NCBI RefSeq assembly: GCF_000702505.1
Contig: NZ_JNIM01000001.1
Location: 5,184,327-5,248,326 of the forward strand
Reading direction: 5' to 3'
Source of the DNA: Thermogemmatispora carboxidivorans
GTDB taxonomy: Bacteria; Chloroflexota; Ktedonobacteria; Ktedonobacterales; Ktedonobacteraceae
DNA: 64,000 bases
The stretch's first letter is position 1. Every line of letters starts with the position of its first letter. The translations under genes and the position numbers were made by a program. This document shows positions 17,420-25,228 of the stretch, piece by piece. The notes under the pieces are model-generated. The model did not search any database. It saw nothing but the letters and a program-made list of their open reading frames with translations, and had not been told where the DNA came from.

Positions 17420-18124
17420 TCAAGGAGCATCGAAGTCAGGCAGCAGCCTCGGGCCGCTGCCGGCCAGGAAGCGCAGGCGCTCCTGGTTAAGGATGTGAAC
17501 TCTCCCTTGCCGCACGGAGATCGTGCCAGCGGCCTCCAGCTCTTTGAGGGCGCGCCCTACGACCTCGCGCGCGGTGCCCGCAATGGCAGCCATCTCCTGC
17601 TGGGTCAGGCGGCGTGCCTGACGGCCCTCAGCTAGGGCCTGCTCTTGCTCCAAGAGGATGCGCGCCACCCGCGCGGTCACGTGGCGGAACGAGAGGTCCT
17701 CGACCAGGCCCACCAGGTGACGCAGAGCTAGCGCCAGGGCGGCGATCACTCCTTCCGCCACCGCAGGCCGCTCTCTGATCAGTCGACGCAGCTCCTGACG
17801 GCCAATGCTGTAGACCGTGCTTGGTTCCAGCGCAGCTACGCTCGCGGGATTGGGGCCACCGTCCAGCGCTGGCACGTCGTTGAAGGTATAGCCAGCGCTG
17901 ATCAGACGCAAGACCTGCTCCTTGCCCTCGGGTGAGAGCTTGAAGACCTTGACCAGCCCGCTCTGCACATAATACAGTGCCCCTCCACGATCTCCTTCCA
18001 TGATAATCAACTCACCACGCTCGTAGCGCCGCTCTCTGGTGACCGCGGCCACGCGTGCCAGCTCCTCGGTCCCTAATGCGGCAAACATCGGTATGCGGCG
18101 TACCGCCTCAATGTCGATCGCCAT
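17420..18124 (-). CDS. Crp/Fnr-family transcription regulator
   Basis: A 234-residue regulator with an N-terminal cyclic-nucleotide-type beta-barrel (about 8-125, with GELIIMEGDRGGALYYVQSG), a dimer helix and a C-terminal winged helix-turn-helix (LTQQEMAAIAGTAREVVGRA). There is no N-terminal cysteine cluster, so it is not an oxygen-sensing FNR; NO-sensing DNR/NnrR-type or another effector is more likely. It is divergent from a DUF2249/NnrS-like operon that has an 18-bp palindrome at the class II activator position, repeated at a second promoter 2.3 kb away. I infer that this protein binds those sites. The start at 18124 fits the family better than a longer in-frame alternative. Confidence 0.92.
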   Translation of the reverse strand: MAIDIEAVRRIPMFAALGTEELARVAAVTRERRYERGELIIMEGDRGGALYYVQSGLVKVFKLSPEGKEQVLRLISAGYTFNDVPALDGGPNPASVAALEPSTVYSIGRQELRRLIRERPAVAEGVIAALALALRHLVGLVEDLSFRHVTARVARILLEQEQALAEGRQARRLTQQEMAAIAGTAREVVGRALKELEAAGTISVRQGRVHILNQERLRFLAGSGPRLLPDFDAP

Positions 18125-18187
18125 CGTCTTCTCGTCTATACTGCCCGCTTCTACGAAGCAGTCAAACTCAGCGCTGTGTCTACCAGA

Positions 18188-18205
18188 TGCGACAAAAGTC
18201 ACGGT
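18188..18205 (+). promoter_or_regulatory. Putative Crp/Fnr operator, copy 1
   Basis: The 18-mer TGCGACAAAAGTCACGGT contains the imperfect inverted repeat GCGAC-N4-GTCAC. Its centre (18195.5) lies 29.5 bases before a TACACT -10 box (18225-18230), so it is centred near -41.5, the class II activation position. An identical 18-mer lies at 20526-20543 with the same spacing to its own -10. Confidence 0.7.
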
Positions 18206-18224
18206 GCCAGCTTATCCCGAGCTG

Positions 18225-18230
18225 TACACT
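18225..18230 (+). promoter_or_regulatory. -10 box of the DUF2249/NnrS-like operon
   Basis: TACACT, with transcription expected near 18237. The -35 position is occupied by the operator, as usual for activator-dependent promoters. Confidence 0.55.
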
Positions 18231-18306
18231 CAGAATTGTAACGCCGATTGACGAGACAAGTAAATGTGAGCTGCTCGGTACTCTTGCCGAGCCGGAAAGG
18301 AGGCTT

Positions 18307-18588
18307 ATGGACGCTGCCCAAGAAGCGGCCCAGACCTGGCGCAAGCAGGCGACAGCTCTGCTGGACGTGCGCCCTGATCTGGAGCGCGGCGATGAACCTT
18401 TTGTACGCATCATGGAGGCCGCTACGCCGCTGAAGATAGGTGAAACCCTGGTGATTGTGGCCCCCTTTGAGCCGGTCCCCCTCTACGAAGTGCTTGGCGG
18501 GCGTGGCTTCAGCCACGAGACGCTCTGTCTGGCTCCCGATGAATGGGTGGTCCGCTTTACGCGCCAGCAGATCCCAGCAAGACCATAA
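18307..18588 (+). CDS. DUF2249 domain protein
   Basis: A 93-residue protein with the DUF2249 pattern: LLDVRPDLERGDEPF, a helix, TLVIVAPFEPVPLYEVLGGRG and the final EWVVRFTR strand. DUF2249 domains often occur with hemerythrins, NnrS and denitrification genes; their chemistry is unknown. The ATG at 18307 has a near-perfect AAAGGAGG site. It is first in an operon with the 12-TM gene 23 bases downstream and sits behind the class II Crp/Fnr-type site. A second DUF2249 gene lies at 20701. Confidence 0.85.
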   Translation: MDAAQEAAQTWRKQATALLDVRPDLERGDEPFVRIMEAATPLKIGETLVIVAPFEPVPLYEVLGGRGFSHETLCLAPDEWVVRFTRQQIPARP

Positions 18589-18611
18589 GCACGCAGCAAG
18601 GCAGGTGCATA

Positions 18612-19979
18612 ATGATGATGCCAATGGCCAGCGGACCCTCTGGGGCAGGTGCTCGTGCTCGCCCCGGAGCTTTCCGGGTGACGGATCAGCAGGCTGGGGG
18701 ATTGCCCGGGATGATGGGACGGCGCGGCGTGCCGCTCGGGGTGCCCCTGCCTTTCCTGGTCACGGGCATCTGCTTGGCGGCCCTGGCCGGCCTCCTGTTG
18801 CCGTTCGTGCTGCCCGAGGCCCTCACCAACCCCGGTCAGCCCCACGTCCTGGCCCTCGTCCACACGGTGACGCTCGGCTGGCTGACGATGACCATTCTGG
18901 GAGCCTCGCAGCAGCTTACCCCGGTGATCGCGGTTACCCCCTTGCGCTGCAAAGCGCTGGCCCCAGTAGTTTACCCGCTCTATCTCGCTGGGGTGCTGGT
19001 ACTGCTGAGTGGCTTCTGGTTCTTTCTGCCGGAGCTGCTCGCACTCGGCGGCTCACTGGTCATCGCGGCTGTGCTCGGCTACGTGACCATTCTGACTACT
19101 ACCTTGTTGCAGGCCAGCAAGCGCCCTCTGACAGTCTTTTACCTCTTTGTCGCCTTGCTCTACCTGTGTCTGGTCGTTGCTCTCGGCCTGACGGCAGCTC
19201 TCAACTTCATGTACGGCTTTTTGGGTCTGGGGGTGCTGCTGATCCTGCCGCTTCACGTGACCCTAGGCATAGCTGGCTGGTTGACGAATACGCTGATCGG
19301 GGTCTCCTATACGTTGGTGCGTCTCTTTGCTTTGGTGCACGATCACGACGATCGTCAGGGTTGGGCGGTGCTGGGTCTGTTGAATGCGGGGATCGTCGGC
19401 CTGGCTCTTGGCCTGCTGAGGGGTACGACCTGGCTGATGTTAGCTGGAGCGATCGTGCTCACTCTCAGCGTCTGGCTCTTTGGCTGGGACTACTGGCGCA
19501 TGCTGCGCCATCGGCGCAGGCGACCACTGGACGTAACCCAGTATCATGGCCTTGCGGCTTTGCTCTGCTTTATCAGTGGGGCCACAGCCCTGCCCATCTT
19601 GATCACCGTTGGCTCCGCCTTGACCACCTGGCCGGTTGCTCTTCTGCTCTGTCTGCTCATTGGCTGGACCGGGCAGAGCATCGTTGGCTACCTCTACAAG
19701 ATCGTGCCATTCCTCGTCTGGCACAGCCGCTACGGACCACTGGTCGGCCATCAGAAGGTGCCGCTGATGCGCGAGTTGGTTCACGAGCGCCTGGCCTGGG
19801 TCTGTTTCTGGCTGCTCAACGGCGGGTTGGTACTGCTACTGCCCTCCGTGCTCCTCGGCTGGGAGGGATTGATGGGCCTGGGGACGGTCCTGGTTGGGAT
19901 CAGCCTGGTGGGGGTGGCCATCAACGTACTGGGTGTGGTGCGCCACCTGGAGTGGAAGCTAAGCACCTTGCGCAGCTAG
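18612..19979 (+). CDS. 12-TM heme-copper oxidase subunit I/NnrS-like membrane protein
   Basis: A 455-residue polytopic membrane protein with about 12 helices. Potential heme- or metal-ligand histidines lie in helix ends: LVHTVTLGWLTMTILGASQQ, LPLHVTLGIAGW, QYHGLAALL and PFLVWHSRYG. This layout resembles NnrS and catalytic-subunit-like proteins found with nitrogen-oxide metabolism. Three ATG codons lie in tandem at 18612-18620 after AAGGCAGG. It follows DUF2249 closely, and a related but clearly different NnrS gene is at 21480. I infer a role in heme handling or NO tolerance; no enzyme activity can be assigned. Confidence 0.75.
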   Translation: MMMPMASGPSGAGARARPGAFRVTDQQAGGLPGMMGRRGVPLGVPLPFLVTGICLAALAGLLLPFVLPEALTNPGQPHVLALVHTVTLGWLTMTILGASQQLTPVIAVTPLRCKALAPVVYPLYLAGVLVLLSGFWFFLPELLALGGSLVIAAVLGYVTILTTTLLQASKRPLTVFYLFVALLYLCLVVALGLTAALNFMYGFLGLGVLLILPLHVTLGIAGWLTNTLIGVSYTLVRLFALVHDHDDRQGWAVLGLLNAGIVGLALGLLRGTTWLMLAGAIVLTLSVWLFGWDYWRMLRHRRRRPLDVTQYHGLAALLCFISGATALPILITVGSALTTWPVALLLCLLIGWTGQSIVGYLYKIVPFLVWHSRYGPLVGHQKVPLMRELVHERLAWVCFWLLNGGLVLLLPSVLLGWEGLMGLGTVLVGISLVGVAINVLGVVRHLEWKLSTLRS

Positions 19980-20029
19980 GCTAGCCTTCGACAGACCCAC
20001 CTGTTGGGACCGGCCTGCAGCCTCAACGC

Positions 20030-20353
20030 TCAGGCCAGTCCCAGCAGGCGCCTTCCTTCGGGGGTCAGGCGCTCAGGTGTCCAACGCGGTTCCCAGACCA
20101 GTTCGATCTCGCCCCCCGTCAGCTCGGGAATATGGGCCAGCGCCGCCCCAACGCCGTCCGCAAGAGACTCATGCATGGGACAGCCGGGCGTGGTGAGAGT
20201 CATACGAATCGTCACAAAGCCCTCGGGCGTCAACTGGATACCATAGATCAGGCCGAGATCAACCAGATTGACCCCGAGCTCGGGATCATCCACACCGCGC
20301 AGCGCTTCATAAATCTCGCGCTTGACCCGTTCGATGGTCTCCTCATCAAGCAT
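20030..20353 (-). CDS. DUF59/MIP18-family metal-sulfur cluster assembly factor (PaaD/SufT type)
   Basis: A 107-residue single-domain protein: VKREIYEALRGVDDPELG, NLVDLGLIYGI, the conserved cysteine in TTPGCPM and a C-terminal extension EPRWTPERLTPEGRRLLG typical of the PaaD-like branch. Members help insert or repair Fe-S clusters in target enzymes. It is convergent with the 12-TM gene and divergent from the second DUF2249 operon, so the palindrome at 20526-20543 could also affect it. Start at 20353 fits the family; the ribosome site is weak. Confidence 0.88.
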   Translation of the reverse strand: MLDEETIERVKREIYEALRGVDDPELGVNLVDLGLIYGIQLTPEGFVTIRMTLTTPGCPMHESLADGVGAALAHIPELTGGEIELVWEPRWTPERLTPEGRRLLGLA

Positions 20354-20525
20354 TGTAGCCGTCAATCCCTTTCTTTCTCCACTCTTCCAGCAGAGCAAGC
20401 GTCTACAGAGGGCGCTGCCCCGCATCTCCCTCGCGGGACGAGGCCAGCCCAGGAGCAGAGAGCGGAGCAGCAACAGCTCACCGTCACCTCACAGGCAAGT
20501 ATAGGGGGCAGAAGGGCAGTGAAGC

Positions 20526-20543
20526 TGCGACAAAAGTCACGGT
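20526..20543 (+). promoter_or_regulatory. Putative Crp/Fnr operator, copy 2
   Basis: The same 18-mer as at 18188-18205, in the same orientation. Its centre (20533.5) is again 29.5 bases before a -10-like CATACT (20563-20568). The flanking bases differ, so this is a conserved site rather than a longer duplication. Confidence 0.7.
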
Positions 20544-20562
20544 ATTTTCGCCGTCAGACGAC

Positions 20563-20568
20563 CATACT
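20563..20568 (+). promoter_or_regulatory. -10 box of the second DUF2249 operon
   Basis: CATACT at exactly the same distance from the operator as TACACT in the first operon. Transcription expected near 20575. Confidence 0.5.
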
Positions 20569-20700
20569 TGGGAGCAGAGAGGGTAGCCTGCCCGGCTGGG
20601 GAGTATGCCCCCCGGATGCCCCCGGCAGGGCAGCTACCTGGCTCGCGCTAGAGATGACTACTACCTTGTCCCAGATAAACCAGGAGGAAGAGCTTACAAT

Positions 20701-20943
20701 ATGAGCGACCAGGTTGCCGAAACACTCGATGTACGCACGATCGTGCCCCGTGAGCGCCATCCGCTCATCTTCAGTCGCCTGGAGGCGCTGCAGCCGGGCA
20801 GTGCGCTGCGCCTCATCAACGACCATGATCCCGCCCCGTTGCGCTATCAATTGCTGGCCGAATATCCAGAGACTTTCGACTGGATACCGGAGCAACAGGG
20901 GCCGGAGGAGTGGATCATTCGTATTGTCAGGCGCGCTGGCTGA
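20701..20943 (+). CDS. DUF2249 domain protein (second copy)
   Basis: An 80-residue DUF2249 protein: TLDVRTIVPRERHPLIFSRL, LEALQPGSALRLINDHDP, LLAEYPETFDW and EEWIIRIVRR. It has the classic His in ERHPLIF that the copy at 18307 lacks. An AGGAGG site precedes the ATG. It is the first gene of an operon with a cupin and an NnrS protein and lies behind the second copy of the 18-bp operator. The domain is often found in NO- and hemerythrin-linked loci; function unknown. Confidence 0.88.
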   Translation: MSDQVAETLDVRTIVPRERHPLIFSRLEALQPGSALRLINDHDPAPLRYQLLAEYPETFDWIPEQQGPEEWIIRIVRRAG

Positions 20944-21024
20944 CCTCCCTCCGATTACCGATTGACAGGCAAGGATGATCCCCGGGAGGATAGCCTAAGC
21001 AAATAAAGGAGGCATCCAGACAAG

Positions 21025-21480
21025 ATGGAGCAGCAGGAGCAGGCCAACAGCAGCCAGGAAAGCCACGCCGCAGAGAAACCAGAGACTGTGAGCCGTTTCA
21101 GGGTCTTTGATCTGGCAGCCTCAGCGACCTTTCGCAGTGAGGGGCCGACGGTGCGCGTGCTCTGGGAAAGCGCCACAGGGCGCCTGCTGCTGCTCGCCTT
21201 GCAAGAAGGGCAGCAGCTAGACGAGCATCGCACAAGCTCTCAGGCTTTTATCCAGGTCATCAGTGGACACCTCATCTTCACGCTGGAGCACGAGCGTATC
21301 AGCATGCGCGCAGGAACACTGCTGCATTTAGAGCCGCGCGTGGCCCATAGCGTTGAAGCGCTGCAGGATAGCGTCTTTCTGATCACCCTGATAGGAGCAG
21401 GGCTTTCTACAGCAGCAGCAAGCGAGGCAGCAGAGCCTGCCAGCGAGCCACAGCGAGCACCCAAAGGAGGTGAGGACTGA
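21025..21480 (+). CDS. Cupin domain protein
   Basis: A 151-residue single-cupin protein. The barrel (about 45-125) has the two cupin motifs, with EHRTSSQAFIQVISGHLIFTL and LLHLEPRVAHSVEALQDS, so a metal site is plausible but one usual histidine is missing from motif 1. The N-terminus is Gln/Ser-rich. The stop overlaps the ATG of the next gene (TGATG), showing tight coupling with NnrS. It probably acts as a sensor or stabilising factor for the NO-related operon; no reaction can be named. Confidence 0.8.
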   Translation: MEQQEQANSSQESHAAEKPETVSRFRVFDLAASATFRSEGPTVRVLWESATGRLLLLALQEGQQLDEHRTSSQAFIQVISGHLIFTLEHERISMRAGTLLHLEPRVAHSVEALQDSVFLITLIGAGLSTAAASEAAEPASEPQRAPKGGED

Positions 21481-22964
21481 TGTCAGCGGCAGACACCACC
21501 TCCTTGAGGAGTGCGGCCAGCGCTGGCAGCGAGCGCGAGCGACCGCAAGAGCCGTTCAAGCTTGTCTCTCCTCTGTTGCGTGCCGCTCTTCTCATAGGGA
21601 GCGGCGGCGGGTTCCTCCTGGCTGCCGTACTCACCGTGACCCAGGCCCTGCGTCTCCCAGTAGGAAGCTGGTGGAGTGCCCTGGTCCAGGCCCACGGCCA
21701 TCTCCAGCTCTATGGTTGGGCGGCCCTCTTCGTCATTGGCGTCTCCTTCCACTTTCTGCCACGCCTGCGTGGCACGGCCCTCCCACTCCCGCGGCTGGTG
21801 CCCTGGATTCTTGGCCTCCAGGCTGGCGGCCTGCTCCTGCGCGCCTGCGCCCAGCCGCTGCTCGCTCTGACCGGCACGAGTTTCCTCCTCGGGAGGCTAG
21901 CGCTCGTCGTGAGCGGCGGCAGCGAGGGGCTGGCGCTCGTGCTGGCCGCAGCAGAATATCTCCTGCTCCTGCTCCGTGGCCCCGCTTTGAGCACGCGCAA
22001 AGCCTATTTAGGCATTGCCCCCTTCATTAGCCTGGCCGCACTGGCCCTGGGGGCGGCAGCCATCCTGAACCTGGTCAACATGGTCTGGGCGGCCAGCCAG
22101 GGTGGTCTTGTCCCCCAACCTGGCGACGACCTCACCATCAGCCTTGGCCTCTTCGGCTTCCTCATCCCCTTCGCCCTGGCGGTCTCCGCCCAATCGCTGC
22201 CCATGTATGCTGGATTAGAAGCCTTCCCGCGGGCAGTTCTCTGGCCATTGGCCGGCGGCTACGAGCTTGGCCTGCTCCTCCTCTGCCTGGGTCTGAGCCT
22301 TGGCGAGGGAGCCGCCACGGCCTCAGCTTTCGTCGCCTGGCCACTTCGCATCCTCGAAGGACCAGGTTTGCTGCTCATGGGAGGCGTCATAGCCAGCTTT
22401 GTCGCGATCTTCATCAGCATGATGCGCCGGCGCGGACGGCTGCCGGCTCATGTAGCAGCTCTCTCCCCGGCGCCGGAAGCCCTGGCCCGCTCCTATCGCC
22501 GCCACACAGCCCGGCAACACCAGGCTTACGGCCCCTTCGTCGCCCTGATCGCCAGCGCCTATCTATGGGCCTTCTTCTCGGCCTTCCTACTGATCAGCGC
22601 GGGCCTCATCCTGCTCTGGGGCAGTCCCCTTCCCTTCAGCCTCGACGGAGCACGCCACGGCCTGGCAATGGGCTTCATCACCCTGCTCATCTGCGGAATC
22701 GCCCCGCGGATGATCCCCGGCTTCTCCGGCAGTAGGATCGCCACGCCCCAACTTGTGGCGGCCACCCTCTGGCTCGGTAACCTGGCCACCGTTCTGCGTG
22801 TCTTTCCCCTGCTCCTGGCCGCGCCGCTCGGCAGCCTCTGGTCCGGCAGCTCTCTGCTTCTGAGCCTGCTCTTTGGCCTGTCCGGCCCAACGGGACTGGC
22901 CACCGTCGTCTGTCTGGCCTCTAACCTCTGGCCAGCCCTGCGCAACAGGGGCGGGAACGCTTAA
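21480..22964 (+). CDS. NnrS family membrane protein
   Basis: A 494-residue protein with about 12 transmembrane helices and the NnrS signature AHGHLQLYGWAALFVIGV followed by FHFLPRLRGT in the second helix region, plus a late HGLAMGFITLLICGIAPRM. NnrS proteins are heme- and copper-containing membrane proteins that protect against nitric oxide stress and are typically controlled by NO-sensing Crp/Fnr regulators. It is the third gene of the DUF2249-cupin-NnrS operon, overlapping the cupin stop by one base. That context fits with the Crp/Fnr site upstream. Confidence 0.88.
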   Translation: MSAADTTSLRSAASAGSERERPQEPFKLVSPLLRAALLIGSGGGFLLAAVLTVTQALRLPVGSWWSALVQAHGHLQLYGWAALFVIGVSFHFLPRLRGTALPLPRLVPWILGLQAGGLLLRACAQPLLALTGTSFLLGRLALVVSGGSEGLALVLAAAEYLLLLLRGPALSTRKAYLGIAPFISLAALALGAAAILNLVNMVWAASQGGLVPQPGDDLTISLGLFGFLIPFALAVSAQSLPMYAGLEAFPRAVLWPLAGGYELGLLLLCLGLSLGEGAATASAFVAWPLRILEGPGLLLMGGVIASFVAIFISMMRRRGRLPAHVAALSPAPEALARSYRRHTARQHQAYGPFVALIASAYLWAFFSAFLLISAGLILLWGSPLPFSLDGARHGLAMGFITLLICGIAPRMIPGFSGSRIATPQLVAATLWLGNLATVLRVFPLLLAAPLGSLWSGSSLLLSLLFGLSGPTGLATVVCLASNLWPALRNRGGNA

Positions 22965-22982
22965 ACACTACTTGTCTGCTAG

Positions 22983-23007
22983 CTTGTTTGTTTGTCAGGC
23001 AAACAAG
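22983..23007 (+). repeat. Small inverted repeat after the NnrS operon
   Basis: CTTGTTTG (22983-22990) pairs with CAAACAAG (23000-23007) around a 9-base loop, 19 bases after the NnrS stop. It lacks a following T-run, so it is at best a weak terminator. The rest of the spacer to 23256 shows nothing. Confidence 0.4.
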
Positions 23008-23256
23008 ACAGGAAGTGAGCCGGGGCTGCGGCTGGGCCATGCAAAGAGGCAAGAAGGGAAGGGACAGCGGATAGTGGGCGAGGGCTTAAGCGGTCAAACG
23101 AGTAAACAGCAGCCCCGTGGCCTGCACGAGGAGGAGCAAGGTCGATCAGGGCGACAGACGTTCTCGCTCACCCCTCTCCCTGCTCCAGCGAGGGCGTGCC
23201 AGGGGCTAGGGGACCCAGTGGCAGTGAGGAGAGAGACGCACTACGAGCGACTACAG

Positions 23257-23571
23257 CTATTTCTTGCTCTGTACAGCTTCGTTCAGTTCCTTGCCGGCGG
23301 AGAAGCGCACGCGGTTCTTTGCGGGCACCTGAATGGTCTTGCCATCGCGCGGGTTGACGCCCTTGCGCGGCGCGCTCTTGCGTACCTTAAAGGAGCCGAA
23401 GCCAACCAGGCGGACCTCATCGCCGGACTTGAGGGCATCGCGAATCACGTCCAGCGTCGTTTCCAGAATGATACCCGCCTGCTTCTGAGAGATATCGGCC
23501 TTCTGAGCGATGCGCTTGGCCAACTCCTGACGGCCAATCGTCGCAACTTCCTTCTTCTTCGCTGTTGCCAT
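23257..23571 (-). CDS. hup: HU-family DNA-binding protein
   Basis: A 104-residue histone-like protein with a short Lys-rich N-terminal tail (MATAKKKEVATIG) before the usual 90-residue HU fold. The signature VRLVGFGSFKVRKSAPRKGVNP is present, as is the beta-arm proline region (GKTIQVPAKNRVRF). It binds and bends DNA as a dimer and organises the nucleoid. A perfect AAGGAGGT site precedes the ATG at 23571, and a sigma-70-type promoter lies at 23675-23703. The tail is a little longer than in E. coli HU. Confidence 0.96.
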   Translation of the reverse strand: MATAKKKEVATIGRQELAKRIAQKADISQKQAGIILETTLDVIRDALKSGDEVRLVGFGSFKVRKSAPRKGVNPRDGKTIQVPAKNRVRFSAGKELNEAVQSKK

Positions 23572-23674
23572 GGAGACCTCCTTACAACACAACTGTCGAT
23601 GCAAGGCCGCTCACGACCGCGACCTCGAAGACGCCGGGCCAGTCAAGCGGCATGACAACCTCACTGCCAAATAG

Positions 23675-23703
23675 AATATAGCACGCACTTTTCCGAAATA
23701 CAA
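23675..23703 (-). promoter_or_regulatory. Promoter of the HU gene
   Basis: On the minus strand: -35 TTGTAT (23698-23703), 17-base spacer, -10 TATATT (23675-23680). Leader of about 100 bases. Confidence 0.65.
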
Positions 23704-23743
23704 GCGGCTCGTCAAGCTTCAGAGCTAGATTCTGAGGCGGAAT

Positions 23744-23801
23744 CCGCCTGGGAAGCCAGTTCATAGCGAGCGAACAAGTAAAAAATTGGCTTCCCAGGCG
23801 G
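23744..23801 (-). repeat. Perfect 15-bp inverted repeat with an overlapping palindrome
   Basis: CCGCCTGGGAAGCCA (23744-23758) pairs with TGGCTTCCCAGGCGG (23787-23801) across a 28-base loop containing a T/A-run. The first arm also forms a second palindrome, GGCGGAATCCGCC (23737-23749), so two exclusive hairpins are possible. It lies between the MBL-fold gene and the HU promoter. Confidence 0.7.
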
Positions 23802-23829
23802 GCTGACAGCTCTGCCATAACCAAAATTC

Positions 23830-24921
23830 CTAGACGGCGGCGTAGAGAATCAGGCCATCATCTGTACGCTCTTGCCTGACGTAGCCGCCCAGACGCAGGT
23901 GCTCCAAATGAGAGAGGATCTCAGCCACTGCCATACGACGCGCCTCATCGCTCTTCAAGCGGGAGCCAAAAACCTGCTCGGCGAGCTGATACGCATGCTG
24001 GGGGCGCCGACCGAGCAGAGACAAAATCTCCAGCTCGCGCTGAGCATGATGCCTGATCAGCTCGCGCACGCGACGCGCCAGATGGCGGAACGGCTCGCCA
24101 TGACCCGGAAGTACCAGGCTCGCCGGGAGATGGCGTACTTTTTCCAGCGACTGAATGTAGTCCCCCAACGGATTAGCCCGATTGTACTCCGAATAGAGGC
24201 CGATATTTGGGGTGATGCGCGGCAGCACATGGTCGGCGGCCAGCAAGAGGCCATCGCGCTCGCGGAAGAGCACAATATGGCCGTCTGAATGACCGGGCGT
24301 CCAGATGACGCGGTAGCGCTCCCCAACCAGGATAATTTCGGCGCCATCTTCGACGTGGGTAATGGCCTCGGCAGGGGGGACGCGAATGACAAAGTTCACC
24401 ACCTCTGGCGGCAGCTGCGAACTGACCGTCGGCTCCAACGGCGGCATTCCATGCGGCCTGAAAAACTGATTCGCCTGAGCGAACGAGCGCTGCTGGCTGC
24501 TCCGGTCGCCGCGGCCATCGCGCCACATCGCCTGCATAATGGCGGCATCGATGGGGTGCATATAGACCGCGGCGCCGCTCTGCTCCTGCAATTCTGCCGA
24601 CAGGCCAATGTGGTCGGGGTGATGATGTGAGAGCACCAAGGCTCGCAGATCCCGCAGCTGCAAGCCGGCCTGCTCCAGCCCATCAGTCAGGACGGCCCGG
24701 GCCTCGGGTGTGCCCATCGCCGCATCCACCAAAGCCCAGCCATCAGAGCCTACCAGGGCATAGACATTGACCGTGCGCAGGGGAAAAGGAATGGGCAGCG
24801 TGATCTTCCAGACGCCACGAACGACCTCTTCGGCCCCTGGCGCCAGCTCGGCGGGATGCTTGGGGCGCTCACCAGCCGTTGCCCGGTTCTTCTTATCGTC
24901 ACTCAAGAGAGTCACCTTCAC
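23830..24921 (-). CDS. MBL-fold metallo-hydrolase with C-terminal winged-helix domain
   Basis: A 363-residue protein of the metallo-beta-lactamase fold. The metal motif is SHHHPDH (His99-x-His101-x-Asp103-His104), with further ligands in TPGHSDGH, the ADHVLPRITP loop and LPGHGEP. The C-terminal about 75 residues look like the winged-helix tail found in LACTB2-like and related hydrolases (RRMAVAEILSHLEHLRLGGYV). Candidate substrates include thioesters, lactones or nucleic acids; none can be chosen. It starts with GTG at 24921 after GGAGAG. Confidence 0.88.
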   Translation of the reverse strand: MKVTLLSDDKKNRATAGERPKHPAELAPGAEEVVRGVWKITLPIPFPLRTVNVYALVGSDGWALVDAAMGTPEARAVLTDGLEQAGLQLRDLRALVLSHHHPDHIGLSAELQEQSGAAVYMHPIDAAIMQAMWRDGRGDRSSQQRSFAQANQFFRPHGMPPLEPTVSSQLPPEVVNFVIRVPPAEAITHVEDGAEIILVGERYRVIWTPGHSDGHIVLFRERDGLLLAADHVLPRITPNIGLYSEYNRANPLGDYIQSLEKVRHLPASLVLPGHGEPFRHLARRVRELIRHHAQRELEILSLLGRRPQHAYQLAEQVFGSRLKSDEARRMAVAEILSHLEHLRLGGYVRQERTDDGLILYAAV

Positions 24922-25228
24922 TCGCTGCTCTCTCCAGCCGGGCAGATTGCCAGCAGCTCGTCCCCGCCCCTGGCCGCCATGACCCTTCCTCGCTGCCTCC
25001 TCGGCTCCTCTGCCTCACGACTGGAGCCTCGACTAGAGGGACAAACAGACACCGAAACGCTCAATCTCCGCAAGAAAGCAACCACCGGCTGCCAGTGCCA
25101 GTGGCTCATCGGAGCGCCTGCCTGGCAGGCGAGTGCTCACGCCGGTAGCTTTATTTGTGATTGTAGGCGCCGCCTTATGGTTGTGTCAACCGAAAGCCAG
25201 GGAAGCCTGGCCAGGAGGAGCACAGGGA
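24922..25228. other. Spacer, about 300 bases
   Basis: Between two minus-strand genes. No gene, promoter or terminator was recognised with confidence. Confidence 0.45.

Larger units (their letters stand above)
20354..20700. other. Divergent intergenic region with operator copy 2
   Basis: About 350 bases between the DUF59 gene (minus) and the second DUF2249 gene (plus). It contains the repeated 18-bp operator and its -10 box, leaving a 5' leader of about 125 bases for the DUF2249-cupin-NnrS operon. Nothing else is seen. Confidence 0.6.

Noticed and set aside
18455..19984. A 509-codon frame overlapping the 12-TM gene
   Set aside because: It is the shadow of the membrane protein gene; the other frame has continuous helices, three tandem ATGs and a ribosome site.
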